Counted from the stretch's first letter, positions 20,639-29,511 are shown. The stretch: DNA of 64,000 nt from Gemmatimonadetes bacterium 2013_60CM_65_52 (GCA_002215645.1 NGFI01000004.1:1-64000); one strand, 5' to 3'. Numbers and translations are program-made. Notes: a model not told the origin generated them from the sequence alone.

Positions 20639-20649
20639 TTGTTCAACAA
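20639..20649 (+). promoter_or_regulatory. Candidate MarR operator
   Basis: TTGTTCAACAA is an 11-bp near-perfect palindrome directly beside the MarR start codon (20636-20638). Its TTGTT/AACAA half sites are common in MarR operators. The position suits autorepression. It is short, so chance is possible. Confidence 0.4.
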
Positions 20650-20760
20650 TGGCGGATAACTTTCCTGATGGGGAGGCGTGCGCGAAATCTCATCGTCACG
20701 TCACCGCCCCAAACCGTCACATTGCCGCCTCAGGCAGCATCCCGTACCAAGAGACCGCTC

Positions 20761-22143
20761 ATGACATCAGTTCCTAGCGACCTCGACGACTATCTCGCCG
20801 CACACGACGAGCGCATCTGCCGGGAGCTGTTCGATTTCCTGCGCATTCCCAGCGTGAGCGCCCGATCCGAGCACGACGCGGACACGGCGCGTGCGGCGTC
20901 CTGGGTCGCGCAGTCCCTGAAGGATGCGGGGCTCGCTGCGACCATTCACGCGACGCCCGGTCATCCCGTGGTCGTCGGCGAATGGAGAGGCGCCAAGGGA
21001 GCGCCGACGGTGCTCGTTTACGGGCATTACGACGTCCAGCCCGCGGAGCCACTGGAACTCTGGACGACGCCTGCGTTCGAGCCGACCATCCGCGACGGGC
21101 GCGTTTACGCGCGGGGCGCCGTGGACGACAAAGGACAGCTCTTTCTGCACGTGAAGGCGCTCGAGGCGCACCTCAAGACGCGCGGTAAACTGCCGGTGAA
21201 CGTGATCGTACTGGCCGAGGGAGAGGAGGAAGTCGGGTCGGCAAATCTGGAAGCGTTCGTCGAGATGCATGCGAACGAGCTGGCGTGCGACGGCGTCGTG
21301 ATCTCGGATTCGTCGATGTTTGCACCGGGCTTGCCCAGCGTGCTGTCGTCGCTGCGTGGGTTGGCATACTTCCAGATCGACGTCGCAGGACCGGCGCAAG
21401 ACCTCCACTCGGGAAGCTACGGCGGCGCGGTCGTGAACCCCGCGATGGCACTCGCGCGGATGCTCGCGACGCTCCACGACGACCACGGGCACATCGCCAT
21501 TCCCGGGTTCTATGATGCAGCGCGGGAGTGGCCGGCCCACGTGCTGGAACAGATGAAGGGGCTGCCGTTCGACGAGGAGCAGTTCCGTCAAGAGACCGGC
21601 GCCCCCGCGCTCGGCGGTGAAGACGGTTACAGCGTCCTCGAGCGGCTGTGGACGCGTCCCACGTGCGAGGTGAACGGGCTGTTGAGCGGCTACACCGGCG
21701 AGGGAGCAAAAACGGTGCTGCCATCGAAGGCGATGGCCAAGGTGAGCTGCCGGCTGGTGCCCGATCAGACTCCGGAGGCAATCGAGCGCCTGATGGATGC
21801 GCACCTCCAACGTGTGGCGCCTGGCGGCGTATCCGTGAAGGTGATGCATCTGCACGGAGGACGCCCTTGGCGCGCGGATCTCGGCGGGCCGTTGTTCGAC
21901 GCGGCCCGGCGCGCGCTCTCCGCGGCGTTCGGCCGCGATCCGGTGATCACGGGGGAGGGCGGATCGATTCCGGTGGTCGGTGACTTCGAGCGGATTCTCC
22001 AGGCGCCGGTTCTTCTAGTAGGTTTCGGGCTCCCCGGCGAGAGTGCTCATGCGCCGGACGAATGGCTGAGCATGGACAACTTCACGAAAGGCATGCGCGC
22101 CATCGCGACGCTCTGGGACGAGCTGTCGGCGGCGTCGTCCTGA
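20761..22143 (+). CDS. M20-family metallopeptidase (dipeptidase)
   Basis: This 460-residue protein has the di-zinc M20 motifs: VYGHYDVQP (H89, D91), RGAVDDKGQ (D122/D123), AEGEEEVGS (catalytic Glu at 155-157), and ESAHAPDEW near the C-terminus. The insertion with SGSYGGAVVNP and the length fit the carnosinase/CNDP-like dipeptidase subgroup rather than DapE. It acts on dipeptides in the cytoplasm. The ATG at 20761 was chosen: the family fold begins just after it, and upstream codons look non-coding. Confidence 0.92.
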   Translation: MTSVPSDLDDYLAAHDERICRELFDFLRIPSVSARSEHDADTARAASWVAQSLKDAGLAATIHATPGHPVVVGEWRGAKGAPTVLVYGHYDVQPAEPLELWTTPAFEPTIRDGRVYARGAVDDKGQLFLHVKALEAHLKTRGKLPVNVIVLAEGEEEVGSANLEAFVEMHANELACDGVVISDSSMFAPGLPSVLSSLRGLAYFQIDVAGPAQDLHSGSYGGAVVNPAMALARMLATLHDDHGHIAIPGFYDAAREWPAHVLEQMKGLPFDEEQFRQETGAPALGGEDGYSVLERLWTRPTCEVNGLLSGYTGEGAKTVLPSKAMAKVSCRLVPDQTPEAIERLMDAHLQRVAPGGVSVKVMHLHGGRPWRADLGGPLFDAARRALSAAFGRDPVITGEGGSIPVVGDFERILQAPVLLVGFGLPGESAHAPDEWLSMDNFTKGMRAIATLWDELSAASS

Positions 22144-22201
22144 CCGCCGCGGCCCTGACCGGACGCGGCGACGGAACAGCCACCATTTACAGAGGACCTC
22201 G

Positions 22202-23149
22202 ATGGCCAAGTTGAATTCAACCGAATGGATCTGGCGCGACGGAGAGTTCATCCGTTGGCAGGACGCGACAGTCCACGTGCTCTCGCATTCGATGCAGTTC
22301 GGCTCCTCGGCGTTCGAGGGGATCCGCTGCTACAGCACGCCGCGCGGGCCGGCGATCTTCCGTCTCGAGGATCACCTCCAGCGGCTCCTGAACTCGTGCC
22401 GCATGTATCGCATGGAAATGCGGTATACGGTGGACGAGCTGGTTGCGGCGAACTGCGAGCTGGTCGAGCGCAACGGAATGGATGCCTGCTATCTCCGGCC
22501 CATGGTGATTCGCGGCTATGGCGCGGCGGGCATGGTGCCGTTCGACAGCCCGGTGGAGGTCTACCTCCCGTGCTGGCCGTGGGGCGCGTATCTCGGCGAC
22601 CATGCCATGGAGAACGGCGCTGATACGTGCGTGTCGAGCTGGCATCGCATGGCGCCGAACACGACACCCTCCATGGCCAAGATCGCTGGCAACTACCTCG
22701 GCGGTCAGCTCATCAAGATGGAGGCGCTCGCGAACGGATTTGACGAGGCCATCGCGCTTGGCCCCGACGGCATGATCAGCGAGGGCTCCGGGCAGAACGT
22801 GTTCATCGTGCATCGTGGCACGGTGTACACGACGCCGCTCAACGGCACGCTGCTGCCGGGCATCACGCGGGACAGCATCCTGACGCTCGCACGCGACGCC
22901 GGGCTCGAAGTGAAGGAAATGCCCCTCCAGCGCGACTTCCTGTACGCCGCGGACGAGGTGTTCCTCACCGGAACGGCGTCGGAGGTGACGCCGGTCCGCA
23001 GCGTGGACAAGCTCACGATCGGTGCCGGCCGCATGGGTGAAGTCACGAGGATGTTGCAGCGGACATTCCTCGACGTGGCGCACGGCCGCGCCGATGACAA
23101 GTACCACTGGCTCTGTCACGTGCGCGCCGAGCGCGCGGTCGCAACGTGA
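22202..23149 (+). CDS. ilvE: Branched-chain-amino-acid aminotransferase (copy 1)
   Basis: This 315-residue fold-type IV PLP enzyme has FGSSAFEGIRCYSTPRGPA, SMAKIAGNYL with the PLP lysine K160, and ISEGSGQNVFIV. The N-terminal YxxGxFxGxR-like motif is the FEGIRCY segment. It interconverts Leu/Ile/Val with their keto acids, with 2-oxoglutarate as partner. An AGAGGA site is 5-6 nt from the ATG. It stands alone, 58 nt after the M20 peptidase. A second paralogue at 62188-63171 sits beside ilvC, so this copy may serve catabolism or another amino acid. Confidence 0.92.
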   Translation: MAKLNSTEWIWRDGEFIRWQDATVHVLSHSMQFGSSAFEGIRCYSTPRGPAIFRLEDHLQRLLNSCRMYRMEMRYTVDELVAANCELVERNGMDACYLRPMVIRGYGAAGMVPFDSPVEVYLPCWPWGAYLGDHAMENGADTCVSSWHRMAPNTTPSMAKIAGNYLGGQLIKMEALANGFDEAIALGPDGMISEGSGQNVFIVHRGTVYTTPLNGTLLPGITRDSILTLARDAGLEVKEMPLQRDFLYAADEVFLTGTASEVTPVRSVDKLTIGAGRMGEVTRMLQRTFLDVAHGRADDKYHWLCHVRAERAVAT

Positions 23150-23215
23150 CGCCGACGCCCTCGGTGATGTGCAATGCTTCGTCAAATGGAAGCTGGGGCT
23201 CAGTCCGCAATGCCC

Positions 23216-23244
23216 TTGTCTGCCAGTGCCGACGCCCTTAGACT
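23216..23244 (+). promoter_or_regulatory. Sigma-70-like promoter of the cysteine operon leader
   Basis: TTGTCT at 23216-23221 and TAGACT at 23239-23244 are separated by exactly 17 nt. Transcription would begin near 23251, about 32 nt before the leader-peptide ATG. Confidence 0.6.
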
Positions 23245-23282
23245 GGGCTACGAACCTTTTGTCGCTCTCTGGATTCGTTCTC

Positions 23283-23402
23283 ATGCTCTCTCGCGCTGCC
23301 AACGGCTCGACCATGCTCCGCAATTGCGCGCACCAGTACTGTGCGTGCGCCTGCGCATGTATGTGTGCCTGCATGCAGGTGAGTCGAGGGCGGCCGGTAT
23401 GA
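23283..23402 (+). CDS. Cysteine-rich leader peptide of the cysteine operon
   Basis: This is a 39-residue frame, or 29 residues if the inner ATG at 23313 is used. Residues 15-30 read CAHQYCACACACMCAC, holding all seven Cys codons (TGC/TGT at 23325-23372), and the stop is TGA at 23400-23402. It is too short and too biased to be a folded protein. It lies between a promoter and a rho-independent terminator ahead of OsmC, sulfite reductase and cysteine synthase genes. That is the expected arrangement for a leader that senses charged tRNA-Cys. Poly-Cys leader peptides upstream of sulfur genes are known in mycobacteria; their use here is inferred. No strong Shine-Dalgarno site was found. Confidence 0.75.
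   Translation: MLSRAANGSTMLRNCAHQYCACACACMCACMQVSRGRPV
23390..23397 (+). promoter_or_regulatory. Candidate antiterminator segment
   Basis: GCGGCCGG here is the exact complement of CCGGCCGC at 23448-23455, which is the ascending arm of the terminator. It lies over the last codons of the leader peptide: a ribosome at the stop codon would cover it, whereas one stalled at the Cys codons (last at 23370) would leave it free. Confidence 0.6.
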
Positions 23403-23448
23403 GACAGCGACACTGATTCGCATCTCGCAACCACAAGGGAATCGATCC

Positions 23449-23479
23449 CGGCCGCTCTCACCGAGCGGCCGTTTTTTTT
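23449..23479 (+). terminator. Attenuator terminator of the cysteine operon
   Basis: CGGCCGCTC pairs perfectly with GAGCGGCCG over 9 bp around a TCACC loop and is followed directly by eight T. It lies 29 nt before the OsmC start codon, inside the transcript, so it must be read through for the operon to be expressed. Confidence 0.92.
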
Positions 23480-23507
23480 GTCCACAGATCGCCATACAGG
23501 AGAAGTC

Positions 23508-24026
23508 ATGAGCGTCACCGTGGGCGGCGAGGAAACCGCCGGCACATCATCGAGCCATGCGACCACCCAGACCATGGTTCGTGCGACCTGGCGCGGAGGC
23601 CGAAAGTTCGAGGTGGGCGGATCGAGCGGGGCGACGATCGTGATCGATGGCGATCGCGTCGCCGGCACCGGCCCGGTGGACACGCTCCTCGGCGCCTTGG
23701 CCGCATGCGCTGGCCCCGAGATCATCGACTATCTCGCGAAGCGGCGGACACCGGTGGCGAGCCTCGACATCGTGATCGACGCCGAACGCCGGGGGAGTGC
23801 TCCGCGGCGCGTGCTCGGCGCGCGGCTCGAGATCCGCATGGAAGGGACGGGCATCGACCCTGCGCACGCCACGCGCGCAATCGATCTCGCCTTTCGAAAG
23901 TATTGCTCGGTGTCGGCGTCGCTGGCGCCGGACATCCTCATCGACACGCAGCTCGTACTGAACGGGGAGTCGCACGAGGCATATCGCGTGGATACCCATT
24001 CCGAGGTCGGGAACGACAATGACTGA
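23508..24026 (+). CDS. OsmC family protein
   Basis: This 172-residue protein has the OsmC fold pattern and two conserved cysteines: C67 in LAACAGPEI and C133 in KYCSVSASL. In OsmC/Ohr enzymes this pair reduces organic hydroperoxides through a thiol. An AGGAGAAG site sits 5 nt before the ATG. It is the first structural gene after the cysteine attenuator and overlaps the sulfite reductase start by 8 nt. A role linked to sulfur metabolism, for instance handling thiol or persulfide intermediates, is suggested by context only. Confidence 0.88.
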   Translation: MSVTVGGEETAGTSSSHATTQTMVRATWRGGRKFEVGGSSGATIVIDGDRVAGTGPVDTLLGALAACAGPEIIDYLAKRRTPVASLDIVIDAERRGSAPRRVLGARLEIRMEGTGIDPAHATRAIDLAFRKYCSVSASLAPDILIDTQLVLNGESHEAYRVDTHSEVGNDND

Positions 24027-25680
24027 CGCGACAGCACCAAAGGAAACCGCCGCGCAACGCGTCGAGCGAATCAAGCGTGAAAAGGCGCCGTGGTCCATCA
24101 TGGATGACATCCGGCGCTATGCGAAGGACGGGTTTGCCGCGATTCCTGCCGACGATCTCGCCGTACGCTTTCGCGCGTGGGGTCTTTACACACAGGGCGA
24201 CGGCGGTGGAACGCGCGGCGAAGAGATGCCGTTCTTCATGATGCGGGTACGTACACCCAACGGCGTGCTCACGTCGAAGATGGTACGCACGATCGCCGAT
24301 CTGTCCGACCGCTACGCCCGAAGCAGCATCGACATCACCAATCGGCAGAATTTTCAGCTGCACTGGCTCCGCATCGAGGACGTGCCGGCGGTGTGGGATG
24401 CGCTCGAGACGGTTGGGTGGGGGAGCCAGGGCTCGTGCGGCGACAACACACGCACGGTCACCGGTTGTCCCGTTGCGGGCGTGGCGCACGAGGAGCTGAT
24501 CGACGCCTCTCCCATCGCGCTCCAGGTGGATCGCTTTCTCAACGGCAATCCCGACTACGCCAACCTGCCGCGCAAGTTCAAGATCACCATTACCGGATGC
24601 GCACATTGGTGCACCTATCCGGAGATCAACGACATCGGCGTCACCGCCGTGCGGCGGAGTGATGGCGTCGTCGGCTTTCACGCACGGGTCGGAGGAGGCC
24701 TTTCGACGCGGCCACACCTGGCGCTGTTGCTGCCAGCCTTCATCCATCCGCATCAAGTGCCGGACGTCGTGAACGCCATCGCCGGGATCTTCCGCGATTC
24801 CGACGAGCTTCGCCTGAACCGCACGAAAGCGCGCATGAAGTTTCTGTTTCTGAATCACGGCTGGACCACCGAAGCGTTCCTGCAAGAGGTGGAGCGACGC
24901 ATTGGCTACACGCTCGACGACGCCGCGGAGGAGAATCCGCCGGAGGGCCAATATCGCGACCACATCGGCGTGCATCCGCAGCGTCAGGAAGGGCTCAGTT
25001 ACGTCGGATTCTCCGTGCCCTCCGGCCGGATCACTCCGGAGCAACTGCGCCGGATTTCCGCCATCGCTGAGGAATTCGGAGACGGTACGCTTCGTCTGTC
25101 GGCAACGCAGAACATTCTCGTGCTCAATGTTCCGAACTCGGACGTCGATACGCTGATCAAGGCCGCAAGCGACGCGGGTGTCTGGTTCGGTGCGTCGCCA
25201 TTTCAGCGCGGCACCGTGTCGTGCACGGGCCGAGAATACTGCAAGCTGGCCATCACCGAAACGAAGGTCTTCAGCATCCGGCTGGCGCAGGAGCTCGAGG
25301 ATCGGTTGCCCGGATTCACGCAGTCCATCAAGCTGCACGTCACCGGATGCCCCAACGCGTGTGGTCAACATTCGATCGCCGACATCGGCCTTCAGGGCGT
25401 GATGATCAACGTCGGCGGCACGCAGGTGGAGGGCTTCGACTTCTTCGTTGGCGGCGGTCTCGGCGAGCGGAGCAGCATCGCTCATCGCGTGGGATTCCGG
25501 GCGCCGGCGGATGACGTCCCCGACGCGCTCGAGCAGTTGCTGCGCGAGTTCTCTTCCGGCGCCGAACGCGACGAAACGTTCCGCACGTGGACGACCCGTG
25601 TGGGAGACGCCGCCGTTCGTTCCGTCCTTGCCGGTTCCGTGGCGACGTCCGGCGCACAGCCGTCTCCCAGCGTCGAATGA
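24019..25680 (+). CDS. Ferredoxin-type sulfite/nitrite reductase
   Basis: This 553-residue siroheme protein has two tandem half-repeats. The 4Fe-4S/siroheme ligands are C402 and C408 (SCTGREYC) and C444 and C448 (TGCPNACGQH), fitting C-x5-C...C-x3-C. Earlier degenerate counterparts include TGCAHWC. It carries out the six-electron reduction of sulfite to sulfide, or nitrite to ammonia. Its position between OsmC and cysteine synthase, behind a Cys-sensing leader, argues for sulfite reductase in assimilation. It overlaps both neighbours (8 nt and ATGA). Confidence 0.93.
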   Translation: MTDATAPKETAAQRVERIKREKAPWSIMDDIRRYAKDGFAAIPADDLAVRFRAWGLYTQGDGGGTRGEEMPFFMMRVRTPNGVLTSKMVRTIADLSDRYARSSIDITNRQNFQLHWLRIEDVPAVWDALETVGWGSQGSCGDNTRTVTGCPVAGVAHEELIDASPIALQVDRFLNGNPDYANLPRKFKITITGCAHWCTYPEINDIGVTAVRRSDGVVGFHARVGGGLSTRPHLALLLPAFIHPHQVPDVVNAIAGIFRDSDELRLNRTKARMKFLFLNHGWTTEAFLQEVERRIGYTLDDAAEENPPEGQYRDHIGVHPQRQEGLSYVGFSVPSGRITPEQLRRISAIAEEFGDGTLRLSATQNILVLNVPNSDVDTLIKAASDAGVWFGASPFQRGTVSCTGREYCKLAITETKVFSIRLAQELEDRLPGFTQSIKLHVTGCPNACGQHSIADIGLQGVMINVGGTQVEGFDFFVGGGLGERSSIAHRVGFRAPADDVPDALEQLLREFSSGAERDETFRTWTTRVGDAAVRSVLAGSVATSGAQPSPSVE

Positions 25681-26654
25681 GCGCGCGCACAGAAGCCGGT
25701 GCTGACCGGAGCGTCCACCGACCCGATGGGATCGTGGCGCACGTCGGCCACTCGCCGATGGTCCGGCTCTATCAGGTCGTCGAGCCGGGAATGGCGGAAG
25801 TGTGGGTCAAGCTGGAGGGGATGAACCCCGGCGGATCGATCAAGGATCGCACGGCGCTGGGCATGGTCCTGGACGCCGAGCAACGTGGATTGCTGCAACC
25901 CGGTGGCGTGATCGTGGAGCCGACCTCGGGCAACACGGGCATCGGGCTCGCGCAGATCGCGTCCGCTCGCGGATATCGATTGATTCTGTGTCTCCCTTCG
26001 TCCATGAGCGAGGAGCGCAAGCGCACGCTCGTGGCGTACGGTGCGGAGCTCGTGCTCACGGATCCCGAGCGGCGCATGTTGGCGGCCATCGAGGAAGCCG
26101 AGAAGATCCGTGACGCCATCGGCGCGTGGATGCCGAATCAATTCAGCAATCCCGCCAACGTGCGTGTTCACTACGAGACGACCGGTCCCGAATTGTGGGA
26201 TCAGATGGATCAGCGCATCGATGCGTTCGTCTACGGCTCAGGCACAGGCGGTACGATCAGCGGCGTCGGGCGCTACCTGAAGGAGAGAAATCCCCGCGTG
26301 CTCGTGGTGGCTGTGGAGCCCGCGCGCTCGCCGGTATTGTCCGGTGGCGAGCGCGGGCAGCATCAGTTTCAGGGCATGGGGCCCGGCTTCGTCCCGGACA
26401 ACTTCGATCGCACGGTGGTCGATCGAATCGTGCGCGCGTGGGAGGAGGACGCATTTCCGCTCGCGCGCCAGCTCGCCCGCGACGAGGGACTCTTCGTCGG
26501 CATGTCGAGCGGCGCGATCGTGTGGGCGGCGTTGGAGGTCGCACGAGAGCTGGGGCCGGATGCGCGAGTTGCGTGCATCTCTCCAGATTCCGGAACACGA
26601 TATCTATCGACAGCACTCTTTTCGTCGCCAACGGATCAGACATCGCCACTCTGA
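25677..26654 (+). CDS. cysK: Cysteine synthase (O-acetylserine sulfhydrylase)
   Basis: This 325-residue PLP enzyme of fold type II has the PLP lysine K56 in NPGGSIKDRTA, the phosphate-like loop SGNTG at 85-89, GSGTGGTISG for the cofactor phosphate, and SPDSGTRYLST at the C-terminus. It joins sulfide to O-acetylserine. The start codon at 25677 overlaps the sulfite reductase stop as ATGA, so sulfide production and use are translationally coupled. CysM or a cystathionine beta-synthase-like role cannot be excluded, but the operon favours CysK. Confidence 0.94.
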   Translation: MSARTEAGADRSVHRPDGIVAHVGHSPMVRLYQVVEPGMAEVWVKLEGMNPGGSIKDRTALGMVLDAEQRGLLQPGGVIVEPTSGNTGIGLAQIASARGYRLILCLPSSMSEERKRTLVAYGAELVLTDPERRMLAAIEEAEKIRDAIGAWMPNQFSNPANVRVHYETTGPELWDQMDQRIDAFVYGSGTGGTISGVGRYLKERNPRVLVVAVEPARSPVLSGGERGQHQFQGMGPGFVPDNFDRTVVDRIVRAWEEDAFPLARQLARDEGLFVGMSSGAIVWAALEVARELGPDARVACISPDSGTRYLSTALFSSPTDQTSPL

Positions 26655-26749
26655 GACTCTCTGCCGCCGATGCTCATGCGGCGATGGGACGTCGGACGCG
26701 GAAATCGGCTTTCGGAAATCCGACTCTGACTCCGAAACGTCGCTTCCCG

Positions 26750-26803
26750 TGCCGGATACGTCGGTTTACCGAGTGCCGGATACAGAGTACTGGTCTTCCT
26801 ACT
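26750..26803 (+). repeat. Dispersed 54-bp element (copy B)
   Basis: This matches the copy at 42794-42847 (reverse strand) at 42 of the first 48 positions and shares the core TTTACCGAGTGC with copy A at 14079-14132. It sits in the 231-nt gap between cysK and sdhC, where no gene is seen. Confidence 0.75.
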
Positions 26804-26885
26804 GATCTCAGGCAGTATCACCTCTTACCCCCCATTTGTGCCGTCCGTACTTTAGCGCGTCCCGTCCACTGGAGATGCGCGCCCG

Positions 26886-27677
26886 ATGGCCCAGGATGTC
26901 GTACAACTCACCCGTCGCGGCTTCGGCGAGACCACACGCCGCGACGCCTGGTGGGTGCCGCAAGTCGGCGCATTCGTGGTGCTCAGCTCGTTTCTCGCGT
27001 ACGCCACGTGGGCTGCGTTTCAGAACGCGCACTACGAGTACGAGCAATACCTATCGCCCTTCTATTCGCCGCTGCTCGTTGGCGACTCGCCCCACGCGTG
27101 GTTCAGGCAGGCGCCGTGGTTCATTCCGGCCATCTCACCCGCGCTGCTCATCCTGCCTTTTCCGGCAGGGTTTCGCTTCACCTGCTACTACTATCGCGGC
27201 ACTTACTACAAGGCGTTCTGGGCCGACCCACCCGGCTGCGCCGTCGGCGAACCGCGCACGACCTATCTCGGCGAGCGGTGGTTTCCGCTCGTGCTTCAGA
27301 ACGTGCATCGCTATTTCCTCTACGTCGCGCTGCTGTTTCTGATCATCCTCGGCCTCGATGCGTACCGCGGCTACTGGTTCACCGATGCCGGCGGCGCAAA
27401 GCATTTCGGCATCGGCATCGGATCGCTCGTCCTCACGTTGAACGTCGTCCTGCTGAGCGGCTACACGCTCGGCTGCCACTCACTGCGCCATCTCGCGGGT
27501 GGATATCTCGACCGGCTTTCCGGGCGGCCCGTGCGCCGCACCGCATACGAGTGCGTGAGCTGCCTCAATCGCGGCCACATGAACTGGGCGTGGGCAAGCC
27601 TGTTCTGGGTGGCATTTACCGACATCTACGTGCGCCTGTGCTCGATGGGTATCTGGCACGACTGGCGGATTCTCTGA
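26886..27677 (+). CDS. sdhC: Succinate dehydrogenase membrane anchor, mycobacterial Sdh1-like
   Basis: This 263-residue protein has five hydrophobic helices. The segment CYYYRGTYYKAFWADPPGC (C100-C118), the NVHRYF motif at 139-144, and GCHSLRHLAGG (C197, H198, H202) resemble the membrane subunit of the mycobacterial Sdh1 enzyme, which carries a membrane-embedded Rieske-type FeS cluster instead of the usual heme. It anchors SdhAB and passes electrons to quinone. It lies 16 nt upstream of sdhA. A GGAG site is about 10 nt from the ATG. Confidence 0.85.
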   Translation: MAQDVVQLTRRGFGETTRRDAWWVPQVGAFVVLSSFLAYATWAAFQNAHYEYEQYLSPFYSPLLVGDSPHAWFRQAPWFIPAISPALLILPFPAGFRFTCYYYRGTYYKAFWADPPGCAVGEPRTTYLGERWFPLVLQNVHRYFLYVALLFLIILGLDAYRGYWFTDAGGAKHFGIGIGSLVLTLNVVLLSGYTLGCHSLRHLAGGYLDRLSGRPVRRTAYECVSCLNRGHMNWAWASLFWVAFTDIYVRLCSMGIWHDWRIL

Positions 27678-27693
27678 GCGGAGCGCGGGCATC

Positions 27694-29511
27694 ATGACGG
27701 AGTATCAGACGATCGACCACGATGTGCTCGTCATCGGCGCGGGCGGCGCGGGGCTGCGCGCGGCCATCGAGGCGGCGAAGGACGGCACGCGAGTGGGCGT
27801 GGTCTGCAAGTCTCTGCTCGGCAAGGCACACACAGTCATGGCCGAGGGTGGCATGGCGGCGGCGTTGGCGAACGTGGACGACCGCGATACGTGGCGCGTC
27901 CACTTCGCGGATACCATGCGCGGTGGCCAATACCTGAACAACTGGCGCATGGCCGAACTGCACGCCAGGGAGGCGCCGGCGCGCGTGCGCGAGCTCGAGG
28001 CGTGGGGCGCGCTCTTCGATCGCACGGCGGACGGCCGCATTCTCCAGCGCAATTTCGGCGGCCATCGCTATCCTCGGCTCGCGCACGTCGGCGACCGCAC
28101 GGGCCTCGAGATGATTCGCACGCTCCAGGATCACGGAATCCATCAGGGGCTCGACGTCCACATGGAGTGCACGGTGGTGTCGCTGCTCAAGGACGGCGAC
28201 CGCATTGCCGGCGCGCTCGCGTACGACAGGGAGCGCGGTCGGTTCCGTGTGTTTCGCGCGAAGGCCGTCATCATTGCCACCGGCGGCGTGGGGCGCGCCT
28301 ACGGCATCACGAGCAACAGTTGGGAATACACGGGCGACGGACAGGCACTGGCCTACCTCGCGGGTGCGGCGCTCACCGACATGGAGTTCGTGCAGTTCCA
28401 TCCTACCGGCATGATCTGGCCACCGAGCGTGCGAGGCATTCTGGTGACGGAGGGTGTACGAGGTGAGGGAGGCGTGCTCCGCAACGGCGCCGGCAAGCGC
28501 TTCATGTTCGAGAACATTCCGGAGAACTACCGCTCGCAGACGGCCGACAACGAAGAAGAGGGATGGCGCTACACGCAGGGTGACAAGGACGCGCGCCGTC
28601 CTCCCGAGCTGCTCACGCGCGACCACGTCGCGCGCATGATCGTGCGCGAGGTCAAGGAAGGCCGCGGATCGCCGCATGGCGGCGTGTACCTCGACATCTC
28701 GTGGATCAAGGAGAAGCTTCCCAACGCGGCGGAGCACATCCGGAAGAAACTGCCGAGCATGTATCACCAGTTCATGCAGCTTGCGGGCATCGACATCACG
28801 AAGGAGGCGATGGAGATCGGCCCGACGACGCATTACATCATGGGCGGAATCCGTGTTGACGCCGATTCGCAGATGTCCACGGTGCCCGGACTCTTCGCGT
28901 GCGGCGAGTGCGCGGCGGGACTGCATGGCGCGAACCGGCTCGGCGGCAACTCGCTGTCGGATCTGCTGGTGTTCGGCCAGCGCGCCGGGCAGTTCGCGGC
29001 GGAATTCGCCCGCGCCAACACGGCGCCATCGGTGGATCAGGGAGTGATCGAGCAGGAGACGCGGACGGCGCTCGAGCCGTTCTCGCGCGGCTCCACGGCA
29101 GAGGGCGCGTATCAGGTGCAGGAGGCTCTGCAATCGACGATGCAAAATCTCGTCGGAATCGTCCGTGTCGAATCCGAGATGGAGCGTGCTCTCATGGAGC
29201 TCGAGTCGCTCCGGCAGCGGGCGCAACGCGTGGGCGTTCCCGGCAACCGGGAATACAATCCTGGGTGGCACACGGCGCTCGATCTCCGCCATCTGCTCGT
29301 CGTATCGGAGGCGATCGCCAGGAGCGCGCTGGCGCGAAAAGAAAGCCGCGGGGGACACTTTCGTGATGATTATCCCGACAAGGATCCCGCGTTCGGTACG
29401 TTCAACCACATCGTCACGCGAGGCCGCGGCGACGACATGCAGCTCACGCGACAGCCGATTCCACCCATGCCGGACGAGTTGGCCGCGATCATCACCGAGA
29501 TGCAATCATGA
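27694..29511 (+). CDS. sdhA: Succinate dehydrogenase/fumarate reductase flavoprotein
   Basis: This 605-residue protein has the FAD-binding GAGGAGLRAAIEA near the N-terminus. It also has KAHTVMAEGGMAAAL (a His for covalent FAD lies in this region), EFVQFHPTG, VRGEGGVLRN and HGANRLGGNSLSDLLVFG, followed by the helical C-terminal domain. It oxidises succinate to fumarate in the citric acid cycle. It overlaps sdhB by ATGA at 29508. Confidence 0.96.
   Translation: MTEYQTIDHDVLVIGAGGAGLRAAIEAAKDGTRVGVVCKSLLGKAHTVMAEGGMAAALANVDDRDTWRVHFADTMRGGQYLNNWRMAELHAREAPARVRELEAWGALFDRTADGRILQRNFGGHRYPRLAHVGDRTGLEMIRTLQDHGIHQGLDVHMECTVVSLLKDGDRIAGALAYDRERGRFRVFRAKAVIIATGGVGRAYGITSNSWEYTGDGQALAYLAGAALTDMEFVQFHPTGMIWPPSVRGILVTEGVRGEGGVLRNGAGKRFMFENIPENYRSQTADNEEEGWRYTQGDKDARRPPELLTRDHVARMIVREVKEGRGSPHGGVYLDISWIKEKLPNAAEHIRKKLPSMYHQFMQLAGIDITKEAMEIGPTTHYIMGGIRVDADSQMSTVPGLFACGECAAGLHGANRLGGNSLSDLLVFGQRAGQFAAEFARANTAPSVDQGVIEQETRTALEPFSRGSTAEGAYQVQEALQSTMQNLVGIVRVESEMERALMELESLRQRAQRVGVPGNREYNPGWHTALDLRHLLVVSEAIARSALARKESRGGHFRDDYPDKDPAFGTFNHIVTRGRGDDMQLTRQPIPPMPDELAAIITEMQS

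Noticed and set aside
23150-23507. SAM or other metabolite riboswitch ahead of the cysteine operon
   Set aside because: No conserved riboswitch core was seen. The Cys-codon leader and pairing segments explain the region better.
27616-29505. Minus-strand open frame of 629 codons
   Set aside because: It is antisense to sdhA and has no protein-like pattern.
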